Source of the DNA: Dictyobacter kobayashii
GTDB taxonomy: Bacteria; Chloroflexota; Ktedonobacteria; Ktedonobacterales; Ktedonobacteraceae
Direction of reading: 5' to 3'
Length of the DNA: 64,000 nucleotides
Assembly (NCBI RefSeq): GCF_003967555.1
Contig: NZ_BIFS01000001.1
Coordinates: forward strand, 2,542,001-2,606,000
The notes below the pieces were generated by a model. That model did no database searches. It was not told the DNA's origin and worked only from the letters and a program-made list of their open reading frames with translations. The position numbers were made by a program, and so were the translations under genes. Every line of letters starts with the position of its first letter. The stretch's first letter is position 1. Below are positions 50,964-59,240 of this stretch, one piece after another.

Positions 50964-51737
50964 CTAAATTACAAAGCGGTAGCCAACTCCCCACACCGTC
51001 ATAATCTTTTCACCCAGCGGTCCCAGCTTTTTGCGCAGACGTGTGATATGGGTATCGACGGTGCGATCAAAGCCATCATAGTCATAGCCCCAGAGCTCTT
51101 GCAACAAATACTCACGACTAAAAGCGCGTCCTGGATTTCGACTAAGCAGTACCAGCAGCTCATACTCCTTTGGGGTGAGATCTATAGTGCGCTTTTCCAG
51201 CGTAACTGTGTGCTCGGAGAGAGAGATGTATAAATCTCCCCGAATAATTGGAGAAGGAAGCCCGGTCATAGAAATAGGCGGTACACCTGGTGTCGAACTT
51301 TTTTCAGTGCCCGTAGACACATGGGCCTGCGAGTTTAAGTTCGCACCAGCTGAGCCAGGAGCGAAATGAGTATCCAGATCGATGCGACGCAGCATAGCAC
51401 GCACGCGCGCAGTCAGCTCACGCACACTGAAGGGTTTACTGATATAGTCATCAGCCCCCACCTCCAGGCCTAAAATACGATCAACCTCATCTGTACGAGC
51501 AGTGAGCATAATAATTGGCATGAGGTGATTTTGACGAATAGTGCGACAGACAGTCAGGCCATCTAATTTTGGTAGCATCCAATCTAAAATAACGAGGTTC
51601 AGGGGTAATTTATCAACAATACTCAGGGCCGCCTCCCCATCAAAGGCTTGATAAACCTGGTGACCCTGAGACTCCAATTCCTTGCGAATCAGATTACAGA
51701 TATCGATCTCGTCTTCCACAACGAGTATACTGGCCAT
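50964..51737 (-). CDS. OmpR/PhoB-family response regulator
   Basis: 257 residues. The receiver domain has VVEDE, the phospho-Asp in LVILDWMLPKLDG, Thr-Ala in MLTARTDE and the Lys in YISKPFS. The C-terminal winged helix contains IDLTPKEYELLVLLSRNPGR and DRTVDTHITRLRKKLG. A Ser/Thr/Pro-rich linker of about 45 residues joins the domains, longer than usual. AAGAGGATAGGATC lies before the ATG. It is convergent with the kinase and GAF genes, so it is probably their regulator. Confidence 0.9.
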   Translation of the reverse strand: MASILVVEDEIDICNLIRKELESQGHQVYQAFDGEAALSIVDKLPLNLVILDWMLPKLDGLTVCRTIRQNHLMPIIMLTARTDEVDRILGLEVGADDYISKPFSVRELTARVRAMLRRIDLDTHFAPGSAGANLNSQAHVSTGTEKSSTPGVPPISMTGLPSPIIRGDLYISLSEHTVTLEKRTIDLTPKEYELLVLLSRNPGRAFSREYLLQELWGYDYDGFDRTVDTHITRLRKKLGPLGEKIMTVWGVGYRFVI

Positions 51738-52043
51738 GATCCTATCCTCTTATTTTAAAGCCCTTCCTTATACACTCTTGTAGTAGTGTACATCAGATAA
51801 AGATACAGGTCCAGTCATCATTTAATGTACTCGGGGCTCTTTAATGTTCCTCTTTGGCACCTGCGGCGCCGGGTTGGGGGTGTGGAGTGTGTGGTGGACG
51901 GCCGCCGCCGCCCACCACACACTCCACCTGAAAGAATGTAGTTTTATCGCTTGCTCGTGATCTCCCGACGAACAGTAAAAAGCCCCGTAATGTACCCTGA
52001 ATTATTAAATGTTGAAATATCTACAAGCAGCGTATATGGCAGG
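51738..52043. other. Intergenic region with a GC-rich inverted repeat
   Basis: A 16-bp perfect inverted repeat GTGGAGTGTGTGGTGG (51882-51897) / CCACCACACACTCCAC (51912-51927) encloses a GC-rich loop. It is downstream of the sortase gene and upstream of the regulator, and could end either transcript or belong to the hairpin family (R5). Confidence 0.5.
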
Positions 52044-52868
52044 CTAATTCAGGATCGCATGCACAATAACCTGTGACTGGGATTGTGAAAGTGAAGGGAT
52101 CCAATTATTATCGCAGGTGAGCAAATTGAGATAGCTACCACTAGTATCGTTAAAGATAGTGGCAGGAGGTACCTGGTTAGCTGGATAATTCTGTACTGTC
52201 AGGACATGAAAATGCTGCACAACGCCATTTGGATAAACAATCAAAATGGTATCGCCCGTATGCAAAGCAGCCAGGTTAGCGAAAACAGCCTGTGAACCAT
52301 CGGGTTGGCTGGCATAGCCATCAATAGCAGCACTACCGATATCGCCTGGTCGCGGACCATTCTCTAACCACCCCACGCCATTCTCACCATGTAGCGAGGG
52401 AACGTCCATACGACCATTCGTATTTAAACCAACCGTTTCAAGCGGTGCATCAATTTTAATAGCTGGAATTTGCACATGTGCGCCGGTATCCATATGCTGG
52501 GACTGCAAAGCTGGATCTGTCATAGGAGTTAACGTTGGAGTTGCTGTACTTGCCGCACCATTAGCACCGGTATACCCGGAGGAATTTGAGGTCTGAATCA
52601 ATAACTGTGCAACCTTATGATCAAAATTGGTAGAAATCTGGTCACCACTATTATTGACCTTTGTGCGGGTACTATGGGCAGCCCCCGGTGTGAATATAAT
52701 ATCAGGGTGCGTAACACGATACGACAGATTAGAGATAGAAAACAAATTACGCCAGCCCCAGCCCACAATAACACCGAGTAATAATAGCAGTAAGACCAGA
52801 GCAAATAAAGAACTCGGCCTGGAAGACTGTGGTCTGGCAGGTCGTTGCATCCTAGAAGATGGTCGCAT
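52044..52868 (-). CDS. Sortase-family protein, catalytic His and Arg replaced
   Basis: 274 residues from the ATG at 52868 (GAGGA 6 bp upstream). N-terminal TM anchor, Ser/Thr linker, then a sortase beta-barrel (ITIPAI-like VQIPAIKIDAPLETVGLN, GWLENGPRPGDIGSAAIDG). The Cys is kept in YLNLLTCDNNW. The residue that should be His in the xDGH motif is Tyr (AAIDGYASQ), and the last strand reads SQSQVIVHAI, without the Arg that fits ERLVVYTR in the neighbouring sortase. Likely inactive as a transpeptidase. It may bind sorting signals or assist the active sortase. Confidence 0.8.
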   Translation of the reverse strand: MRPSSRMQRPARPQSSRPSSLFALVLLLLLLGVIVGWGWRNLFSISNLSYRVTHPDIIFTPGAAHSTRTKVNNSGDQISTNFDHKVAQLLIQTSNSSGYTGANGAASTATPTLTPMTDPALQSQHMDTGAHVQIPAIKIDAPLETVGLNTNGRMDVPSLHGENGVGWLENGPRPGDIGSAAIDGYASQPDGSQAVFANLAALHTGDTILIVYPNGVVQHFHVLTVQNYPANQVPPATIFNDTSGSYLNLLTCDNNWIPSLSQSQSQVIVHAILN

Positions 52869-52890
52869 GAAGTATCCTCTCCACAACAAT

Positions 52891-53063
52891 AAACACGAAT
52901 TGTACGTGCGGGGCTTGCCCCCGCTTTATATGCTCAAACTTGAAAAATAACAATAAACATGAATTGTAAAGATTCGTCCCTGTAGGTGCGAGGCTTTACT
53001 TTTTGCTTTTTCATGCAGGAACGGCTGAAGCGGAGGCAAGCCCCGCACGTACAATTCGTGTTT
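52891..53063. repeat. 173-bp element with 36-bp terminal inverted repeats (MITE-like)
   Basis: Ends AAACACGAATTGTACGTGCG... (52891-52926) and its inverse (53028-53063) match at 35 of 36 positions. A partial copy of the end occurs inside at about 52952 (AAACATGAATTGTAAAG). No protein fits. Located just upstream of the sortase-like gene at 52044. Confidence 0.6.
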
Positions 53064-53245
53064 CTTTGGGCTTTCTCCTCTCATCTTCGCCTTAAATGAG
53101 GTGTATTGCGCACAAGGGCGGCACGCTTCCCATGATGATGGGAGTAAGATACATTCTTAAAAAATCGGTTAAAAGTCCTAGGATTACATCCTTGATACAG
53201 ATCAAGTATAGACATTCTCACCAACACATAAAGATCAATATAGAC

Positions 53246-53293
53246 AATTACTGGCTGGCCTCACCATGGAAGTGGTGAGGCCAGCCAGTAATT
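53246..53293 (-). terminator. Terminator of the active sortase gene
   Basis: Perfect 21-bp arms (AATTACTGGCTGGCCTCACCA and its inverse) with a 6-base loop, 50 bp beyond the sortase stop codon. Confidence 0.7.
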
Positions 53294-53342
53294 TGAAAAA
53301 AGTAAAGTTATATATGAAAAACTTCAACAGAATAGCCTGTCC

Positions 53343-53978
53343 CTACGCAACCTTTCGGGTATACACTACCAGGCGCTCAGTAGTTTGATGTTCATCCGCT
53401 ATCCATACACCAGCACAGGTAATCAAATTCAAGAAGGTGCCATTCTTCTGACCAAAGATCTCCTTAATAGGAGCCTGAGTAGGTGCATAGCTGGCCAGTT
53501 TTATCACCTTAAAGCGAACAACAGTACCACTCTTATCCTGAACCGTCACCATATCGCCAACATGTAAATCCTTCAACTTCCAAAATACCGCTGGCGCGCC
53601 ACCTGTACGATCCAGGTGTCCATCAATTACCGCCGCCCCCGGCTGACCTGGAAGCGGTCCTCCGTTATACCAACCCACGCCCTCCCAGCGATTACGTGTC
53701 GGCACATCCATCAGCCCCTGGGCAGTCTTGCCGACAGTTTCAATGGGCGCATTTATGCCAATAGCCGGAATTATTAAATGCGCCCCAGAAGAAACATCCA
53801 GGCCACCGTTCAATGCCGGGGTAACAGAAGCCACATTTGAAGAAGATCCATTTGTTGTCTGCTGATTCGCCGTTTTTTGCAAGGAAAGGATACTACTCCA
53901 AACCCAGCCCCCCAAACCAATACTCAGCAGTACAAACAGAATAGCCAGAATAAACCAATAACGCTGTCTTGTATGCAT
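53343..53978 (-). CDS. Sortase (class D/E-like), catalytic residues present
   Basis: 211 residues from the ATG at 53978; AAGGAG lies about 10 bp upstream. N-terminal TM helix (WFILAILFVLLSIGLGGWVW), linker, sortase barrel. The His is in AAVIDGHLDRTGG, the Cys in FLNLITCAGVW and the Arg in ERLVVYTR. The enzyme cleaves an LPxTG-type signal and joins the protein to the wall or another protein. It lies 163 bp downstream of a surface protein gene that ends with LPLTG and upstream of the degenerate sortase-like gene. Confidence 0.88.
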   Translation of the reverse strand: MHTRQRYWFILAILFVLLSIGLGGWVWSSILSLQKTANQQTTNGSSSNVASVTPALNGGLDVSSGAHLIIPAIGINAPIETVGKTAQGLMDVPTRNRWEGVGWYNGGPLPGQPGAAVIDGHLDRTGGAPAVFWKLKDLHVGDMVTVQDKSGTVVRFKVIKLASYAPTQAPIKEIFGQKNGTFLNLITCAGVWIADEHQTTERLVVYTRKVA

Positions 53979-54198
53979 CGTATATAAGCTCCTTTCCGTG
54001 AGTATGTACCAGGCACAACCCACCATCCCACACAACGCAACTCGTCATCACTCCCAGTAAACCAGGAGTGATGACGATAAACAGATCCGATTGAACAACC
54101 AGGAGAAGAAGGAAAATCAGTTGTACAAACACGCTTACGCCCATTTCATCCCTGACTTTCCCTCTATCCTTAAACAACACGAATAACCAATATCTCTA

Positions 54199-56979
54199 CT
54201 ACTTCAATCTGGGGTCTGGATCAGATCCAGTTAGAGGTAGACCAGGGTAACCGCCGAAGCCGTGACCGTGGAAATTGTTATTGTTATTGTTATTGTTATT
54301 ATTGTTGTTGTTATTATTATTGTTGTTGTTGTTGTTGTTGTGATGGTTCTGCTGTTGCTGCTGTGGTTCCTGTTGCTGATGATGTACCTGTTTCACGTAG
54401 ATGGTATACATCACTGTGTTGTTGTCAGTGTTGCAATCATAAGGAACATCCACAGTAGCGGTATCAGTCAGTGATGGAACAGCATCCTGGGTCAGTTTAC
54501 CAGTGATGGTGATCACGGGCAGGGTATCACCAGGCTGTAACGGATCATTACCGTTGTAGCTTGCATCAATCACTGCAGGGCTTGTATGATCACTCACCTT
54601 GAAGTGCCAATGCTGACCATTGACCTTGATATTGGCGAGTCCAATCGGGATGACATCCTCGACCGAAATCGTGGTAGGATCGCTCACAGGACCTGCATTA
54701 GACAGATTAGAGACTGCGATGAAGAAGGTTACATCATCACCTTCGTGATAACGATCGCCATCCAGGCTACTCTTAATAATCTGCAGATCAGGAGGAATAA
54801 CACTTGGACCGCTAGGGCCACCAGGTTCACCACTTGGACCGCTAGGGCCACCAGGTTCACCACTTGGACCGCTAGGGCCGCCAATACCTACTGTGCTGAC
54901 CGCTGTTGGCGATCCGCCAATACCTACTGTGCTGACCGCTGTTGGCGATCCGCCAATACCTACTGTGCTGACCGCTGTTGGCGATCCGCCAGCTCTTGGT
55001 GTAGGCGTTAGGGCTGGCGCCGCAACCATTACAGTATCATAACTGGAATTGAGGGAAGGATTTGGATCATCAGGTGAACTGACGACTGTGGTATTGGTAA
55101 ATGCGGGAGGGGCACTATCAACAAATGTACCACTCATATTCAGCGGTGGCAATGATGTGCCAGCAGCAACTGGATATGTACCGGTATACGTTGCCATCAG
55201 TACAGACGGGCTGGTGGTATTTATCAGAGTAATGCTCCAATTTGTACCAGAAGCAGTTACATTCGTCAAACCGAGAGGAGCCAGATCAAACACCGTGATC
55301 GTCTGATTTTCTGGAGCTGCTCCCGGCAGATTACTGACATTCAAGACATAATTAATTGTGTCTCCAACAGAGAAGCTGGTGGCACCACCCACATGTGTTT
55401 TGACGATATACAACATCGGTTTTGTGGGAGATATCGTTGGCACTCCCGTTGGAGTTCCACCAATACCTACCGTGCTGACCGCTGTTGGGGATCCTGATAC
55501 ACCTACCTCGGTTGCGGTAGCTGTTGGGGATCCTGATACACCTACCTCGGTTGCGGTAGCTGTTGGGGATCCTGATACACCTACCTCGGTTGCGGTAGCT
55601 GTTGGGGATCCTGATACACCTACCTCGGTTGCGGTAGCTGTTGGGGATCCTGATACACCTACCTCGGTTGCGGTTGGCGTAGAGGTGTCGGTCGCTACGG
55701 CTGTTGCGGTTGGCGTAGAAGTGTCGGTCGCTACGGCTGTTTCAGTTGCTGTAGCTGTGTCAGTCGCCACAGGCGTTGATGTCGCTGTCTCAGCAGCAGC
55801 AGTCGCCGTGTCATCCAGTGGAACCGTCCTGCTCTGCTCACTCTTTGGAGTTACCGCAGGCAAAATTCCAATGGTAGGAACCGAAACATTATTATTAAGA
55901 TTCACGTCACCAGGGACTGACACGCTGGCGATGTTGGTGAATGAACGACCAGCCGTTGAGACTACAATACCTGTAATTTTAATTGGACTCAGGATAGTTC
56001 CAGGTGCGATTGGATAAGCACCATTATAGCTTGCGTTGATCAAAGTTGGACTTGTCGGTGCCGACGAATTCAAGCGCCAGGCAGCGCCACCCATAACATT
56101 TACATCGGTTAAACCAAGTGGCGACAAATCTGTGACATTGATTGGTGTGCCAGCTGTGATGGGACTAGAAGTTTTCGATGAAGATACCACCACAGTATAA
56201 GTTACAGGTTGTCCAACCCTGACGATTGAACTGGAAGCAAACTTATTGATCATCAGATCAATGCTCGCAGGCTTAGCAGCCGGAGCAGCAGCAGCCGCGG
56301 CGCTCGGAGCAAAAACTGAATTTGCTCGGGCGGGAGCTACTACAGGGGATGCAATAGTTACCTGGGTACTGGCTGAGTTGTTAGCCAGATTAATATCTCC
56401 AGCTTCTGTTACCGCAATACTAACCGTCTCTAACTTAGAGAGATTGGCAGTATGAGTTGCAGCAGGAATCGCGGTTACAGAGATACCTGGTAACACTTGC
56501 CCGGCAAGAATTGGCAATGCGCCTTTGTAGGTCGCAGTAATAGCCTGACCACTGTTCACAAAGGACCAGCCAGCACCTGCCGCTGAAATCCTTGTGAAGT
56601 TAGTAGGCAATGTAATTACCGCGCTCGGAGCGCTGAGCGCCTTACTTGCGCTGGCGGAATTGATGATAGTTGCCTTAAAAGTTGCAGGCTGACCAATTGT
56701 CAGCACAGATGAACTCTGCAATATGCTCACACTCAGGTCAGGACCAATAGCTGCCACGCCCTTTTTCTTTGCGAACTGAGGCTTTGTTGTTCCCACATGA
56801 GGCATAACTAGTGAATGGACAATGCCTCTACCATGAGAATAGCCAGCAGCTTTGACACCAGCGAATAAGCCAGCACTTACAGAAAGCTGACTACCTAAGA
56901 GTAGTAAGCAAAGAAGGACAGCTCGAATTAACGAGATTGGTGTTAGAATCTTTCTAACCCTATTAGGTTGATGCATCAC
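54199..56979 (-). CDS. Large DUF11-type surface protein with terminal LPLTG
   Basis: 926 residues. Signal peptide-like start (ISLIRAVLLCLLLLGSQLSVSAG), then about four DUF11/CARDB-like repeats (for example VSILQSSSVLTIGQPATFKA, ILQS... and DLQIIKSSLDGDRYHEGDDV) separated by low-complexity links. The links are Thr/Ala-rich 13-residue repeats GVSGSPTATATEV (5 copies), GIGGSPTAVSTV (3), a collagen-like GPSGEPG stretch, and a run of about 22 Asn. The C-terminus is LPLTGSDPDPRLK, with the sortase motif but no hydrophobic helix or basic tail. A sortase gene follows in the same orientation. Probably a long, rod-like surface adhesin or stalk. Confidence 0.85.
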   Translation of the reverse strand: MMHQPNRVRKILTPISLIRAVLLCLLLLGSQLSVSAGLFAGVKAAGYSHGRGIVHSLVMPHVGTTKPQFAKKKGVAAIGPDLSVSILQSSSVLTIGQPATFKATIINSASASKALSAPSAVITLPTNFTRISAAGAGWSFVNSGQAITATYKGALPILAGQVLPGISVTAIPAATHTANLSKLETVSIAVTEAGDINLANNSASTQVTIASPVVAPARANSVFAPSAAAAAAPAAKPASIDLMINKFASSSIVRVGQPVTYTVVVSSSKTSSPITAGTPINVTDLSPLGLTDVNVMGGAAWRLNSSAPTSPTLINASYNGAYPIAPGTILSPIKITGIVVSTAGRSFTNIASVSVPGDVNLNNNVSVPTIGILPAVTPKSEQSRTVPLDDTATAAAETATSTPVATDTATATETAVATDTSTPTATAVATDTSTPTATEVGVSGSPTATATEVGVSGSPTATATEVGVSGSPTATATEVGVSGSPTATATEVGVSGSPTAVSTVGIGGTPTGVPTISPTKPMLYIVKTHVGGATSFSVGDTINYVLNVSNLPGAAPENQTITVFDLAPLGLTNVTASGTNWSITLINTTSPSVLMATYTGTYPVAAGTSLPPLNMSGTFVDSAPPAFTNTTVVSSPDDPNPSLNSSYDTVMVAAPALTPTPRAGGSPTAVSTVGIGGSPTAVSTVGIGGSPTAVSTVGIGGPSGPSGEPGGPSGPSGEPGGPSGPSVIPPDLQIIKSSLDGDRYHEGDDVTFFIAVSNLSNAGPVSDPTTISVEDVIPIGLANIKVNGQHWHFKVSDHTSPAVIDASYNGNDPLQPGDTLPVITITGKLTQDAVPSLTDTATVDVPYDCNTDNNTVMYTIYVKQVHHQQQEPQQQQQNHHNNNNNNNNNNNNNNNNNNNNNNFHGHGFGGYPGLPLTGSDPDPRLK
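54281..54345. repeat. Asn-run trinucleotide repeat
   Basis: A (GTT/ATT)n stretch on the plus strand encodes about 22 consecutive Asn in the surface protein. Slippage-prone; the repeat length probably varies between strains. Confidence 0.75.
54805..54990. repeat. Tandem repeats in the surface-protein gene
   Basis: Three 30-bp units coding for GPSGEPG-type collagen-like sequence (about 54800-54880) are followed by three 36-bp units coding for GIGGSPTAVSTV (about 54881-54990). Confidence 0.75.
55478..55675. repeat. 39-bp tandem repeat, five copies
   Basis: Each unit codes for GVSGSPTATATEV; copies are virtually identical at the DNA level, which indicates recent expansion and possible length variation. 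Confidence 0.8.
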
Positions 56980-57280
56980 TAAGAAACCCTTCTTCCACTA
57001 TACTGATTACCAAAGAAAGTGATGACTAGCACGAATCCACATATACCCAATTCCACTGCTGTCTATATCTATAAAGCAGCTACCCATCATGCTAGGTTCA
57101 AATCAAGTATACAGACATCCTCCAAAAAAAGCATTTTCAGGGTACAAATAGCACAAAGAATATATTTGCATTTATTATTTATTTATAGAAAACAAACCAT
57201 GAATTTATATGTAATATGTACTCTCCCTCTGAAGGAGCAACATGGTAGAGAAAGAGCCAGGCGATGCCCTGAAAGCCTAT
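56980..57280. other. Intergenic region upstream of the surface protein
   Basis: A/T-rich. It should carry the promoter of the minus-strand surface-protein gene. I see no repeat or RNA. Confidence 0.35.
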
Positions 57281-57303
57281 AAAGGGGCCGGAGAGGCCCC
57301 TTT
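57281..57303. terminator. Hairpin terminator
   Basis: Perfect 9-bp arms AAAGGGGCC / GGCCCCTTT with a 5-base loop. No gene on either strand clearly ends at it. Confidence 0.55.
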
Positions 57304-57393
57304 GAATACCGTCTGCTTTAAATCCTACTTTAATATAGGGAAAAGGTTGCGTTTATATATTTGAGGGAAAAGCTTCAATTAATAGGGGGATTT

Positions 57394-57843
57394 ATGTCGG
57401 AGACAACAGATATTCTGATAAATGTGGCGGAACAGGAGTTCGCTCAGGCTAAACAATCGGAAGATCAGCGGGCAAGCATCACTGGATTGATCGTAGTGGT
57501 AGCTTCGGCAATTCAAGGAGGTCTAACACAGACTGGCCTGACAAGAAGCGCGCTCCCACTAACGTTGATGTTGATTGCAATTGGGACCTTTGGGGCGTTG
57601 GCCAGTATTAAACTCTATGAACGTTTCAGACGCCATGTGCGGCTGAAATTTCTTATCCGCCAGCGGCTGGAAGAATTATATCCAGATACCAAACTTCAAG
57701 CTTTACTAGATCTCACCAGGAAAGAACAACAGAAAGATTTTCCATTCTTGAGGGGCGTTCGCCTCTACTTGATCTGGGTCTGGCTACACTTTTTCATCAT
57801 CATATTAGGCATTATCTATACAATCATCGCATTATTACATTAA
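57394..57843 (+). CDS. Membrane protein, unknown family
   Basis: 149 residues from the ATG at 57394, with AGGGGGA 4 bp upstream (an earlier start has no site). An amphipathic N-terminus (DILINVAEQEFAQAKQSEDQ) is followed by two hydrophobic segments about 30-48 and 52-69, a basic cytoplasmic-type stretch (YERFRRHVRLKFLIRQRLEE) and a C-terminal helix (HFFIIILGIIYTIIALLH). It resembles conflict-type small membrane proteins by layout only. Next gene on the strand is the SLATT protein. Confidence 0.55.
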   Translation: MSETTDILINVAEQEFAQAKQSEDQRASITGLIVVVASAIQGGLTQTGLTRSALPLTLMLIAIGTFGALASIKLYERFRRHVRLKFLIRQRLEELYPDTKLQALLDLTRKEQQKDFPFLRGVRLYLIWVWLHFFIIILGIIYTIIALLH

Positions 57844-57852
57844 CTACAGGCC

Positions 57853-57880
57853 AGGAGACCAATTCATATACCGGTCTCCT
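57853..57880. terminator. Hairpin terminator after the membrane gene
   Basis: AGGAGACC / GGTCTCCT arms with a 12-base loop, 10 bp beyond the stop codon. Confidence 0.6.
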
Positions 57881-58360
57881 CTATATCTAAACCAATCAAG
57901 CCAGGAAGCAATAGCAATCTGGGCAGCAAGAGATTGAAATATGATTTCCCTGCCTTCTTGTTTATAGAATGATGCTTATCTAGCACCACATTCATTTAAT
58001 CAAATCCAGTTTTCCAACAGGGCCTCTCTATGCCTTGACACTGGATAATCCAGGTGGTATAGTTCCGGTGCACAAAGAAGTGAGAATGATTATCATTATT
58101 AACCCTGACAACCAAAGCTATGAAACAGCCTGTGGAGACGCCCCATTAGACCAGGAAACACTAAAACCAGGACAAGTAATTTAGCCTAATTACCCCTCAA
58201 TATATCCTCATAATCATTTTCTAATCTAGTTCTCCCAAAATGTACACAAACTCAATAACAAACAATACAGGTAATGTTAATATTTTGATGATTTGATTCC
58301 TCAATGGTTATTCAAACTTTTAACTGTTCATTATCCATTTTAGAAATGGAGGTTAAGTTC
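57881..58360. other. Intergenic region before the SLATT gene
   Basis: About 480 bp of A/T-rich sequence with no gene or repeat that I can support. The SLATT gene leader (GGAGG at 58348) is at its right end. Confidence 0.4.
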
Positions 58361-59209
58361 ATGCTCTCTTATAGATATAGGTATCAGAGCAATAACCTAA
58401 GAGATAGGTATATAGAAGGTTTTATAGATTACGATGAGTATATGAAGCAACTAGAAGGAGTCAGATCTGAGGAAATCAGAAGCCAGATCATAGACTACAA
58501 AAGACAAGAAATTAGTGAAGAAATATTTAAATTTGAAACCGATCAACTACTCATTGCCAATGAAGCCATACAACAAAGACAAAAACAGATTGCGCAATTA
58601 GCCAGGCAAGCGGAAAAAGAAAGATTCGAGCAACAAGAAAGACAAAAAGAACGTGAAGCAAAGTTGAAAAAATTAAAAGAAGAAGAGGAAAGGATAAAAT
58701 CACTCTCACCAGAAGAGAGACGTCAAGAAGAATTATATAAGGTTAGAGAGCAATATTATAAAGTTGACGCTCCCAAGCTGATCAGTGATTACCAAAAAGA
58801 AGCCAATAAATATAGGAGTGTACACAATAATATACAAAATATAGTGATAATAGGCTCAGCAATTATCACTAGCACAACAGGAATAACAATATTTACGAGT
58901 ATGCCAACAGTTTCATTCGTATTAAAAGTTACTTCCGCTGCTCTTAGCTTGATAGTAACTATTGTTGCTGGATTTGCAGCCTATTACAAATTCCGTGAGA
59001 GAAGTGTCAACTCACAAAAAGCTGCAGACGATATTGAACATGAGTATGAGGCAATTAAACTTGGAACTCACGACTATTCTAATAAAACAAGGGAAGAAGC
59101 CATGCGTCTATTCTCTGACAGATTACTAAAAAGAATTAGAGAACGTAAAGAACAACAACAAATATTGGAGCAATCATCGGATATTAAACAGATACCTAAA
59201 AGTATATAG
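58361..59209 (+). CDS. SLATT/DUF4231-type membrane protein with long coiled-coil N-terminus
   Basis: 282 residues from the ATG at 58361 (GGAGG 8 bp upstream). The first 150 residues are charged and helical (for example ARQAEKERFEQQERQKEREA). Then YRSVHNNIQNIVIIGSAIIT and LKVTSAALSLIVTIVAGFAA give two TM helices and a cytoplasmic helix KFRERSVNSQKAADDIEHEY, the layout of SLATT domains. SLATT proteins are predicted pore-forming effectors in nucleotide-signal conflict systems. No nucleotide cyclase is visible nearby. The AT-rich gene lies just outside the integrase end of an integrated element. Confidence 0.7.
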   Translation: MLSYRYRYQSNNLRDRYIEGFIDYDEYMKQLEGVRSEEIRSQIIDYKRQEISEEIFKFETDQLLIANEAIQQRQKQIAQLARQAEKERFEQQERQKEREAKLKKLKEEEERIKSLSPEERRQEELYKVREQYYKVDAPKLISDYQKEANKYRSVHNNIQNIVIIGSAIITSTTGITIFTSMPTVSFVLKVTSAALSLIVTIVAGFAAYYKFRERSVNSQKAADDIEHEYEAIKLGTHDYSNKTREEAMRLFSDRLLKRIRERKEQQQILEQSSDIKQIPKSI

Positions 59210-59236
59210 AGACACAGCCGAATTGACTGTGCCTCT
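59208..59236. terminator. Bidirectional hairpin between SLATT and integrase genes
   Basis: AGAGACACAG / CTGTGCCTCT arms (one mismatch) with a 9-base loop, starting at the SLATT stop codon and ending 5 bp from the convergent integrase stop codon. Confidence 0.6.
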
Positions 59237-59240
59237 ATCT

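Noticed and set aside
54262..55306. Plus-strand frames opposite the surface-protein gene
   Set aside because: Val-rich or repeat-like shadows of the Asn-run and tandem repeats.
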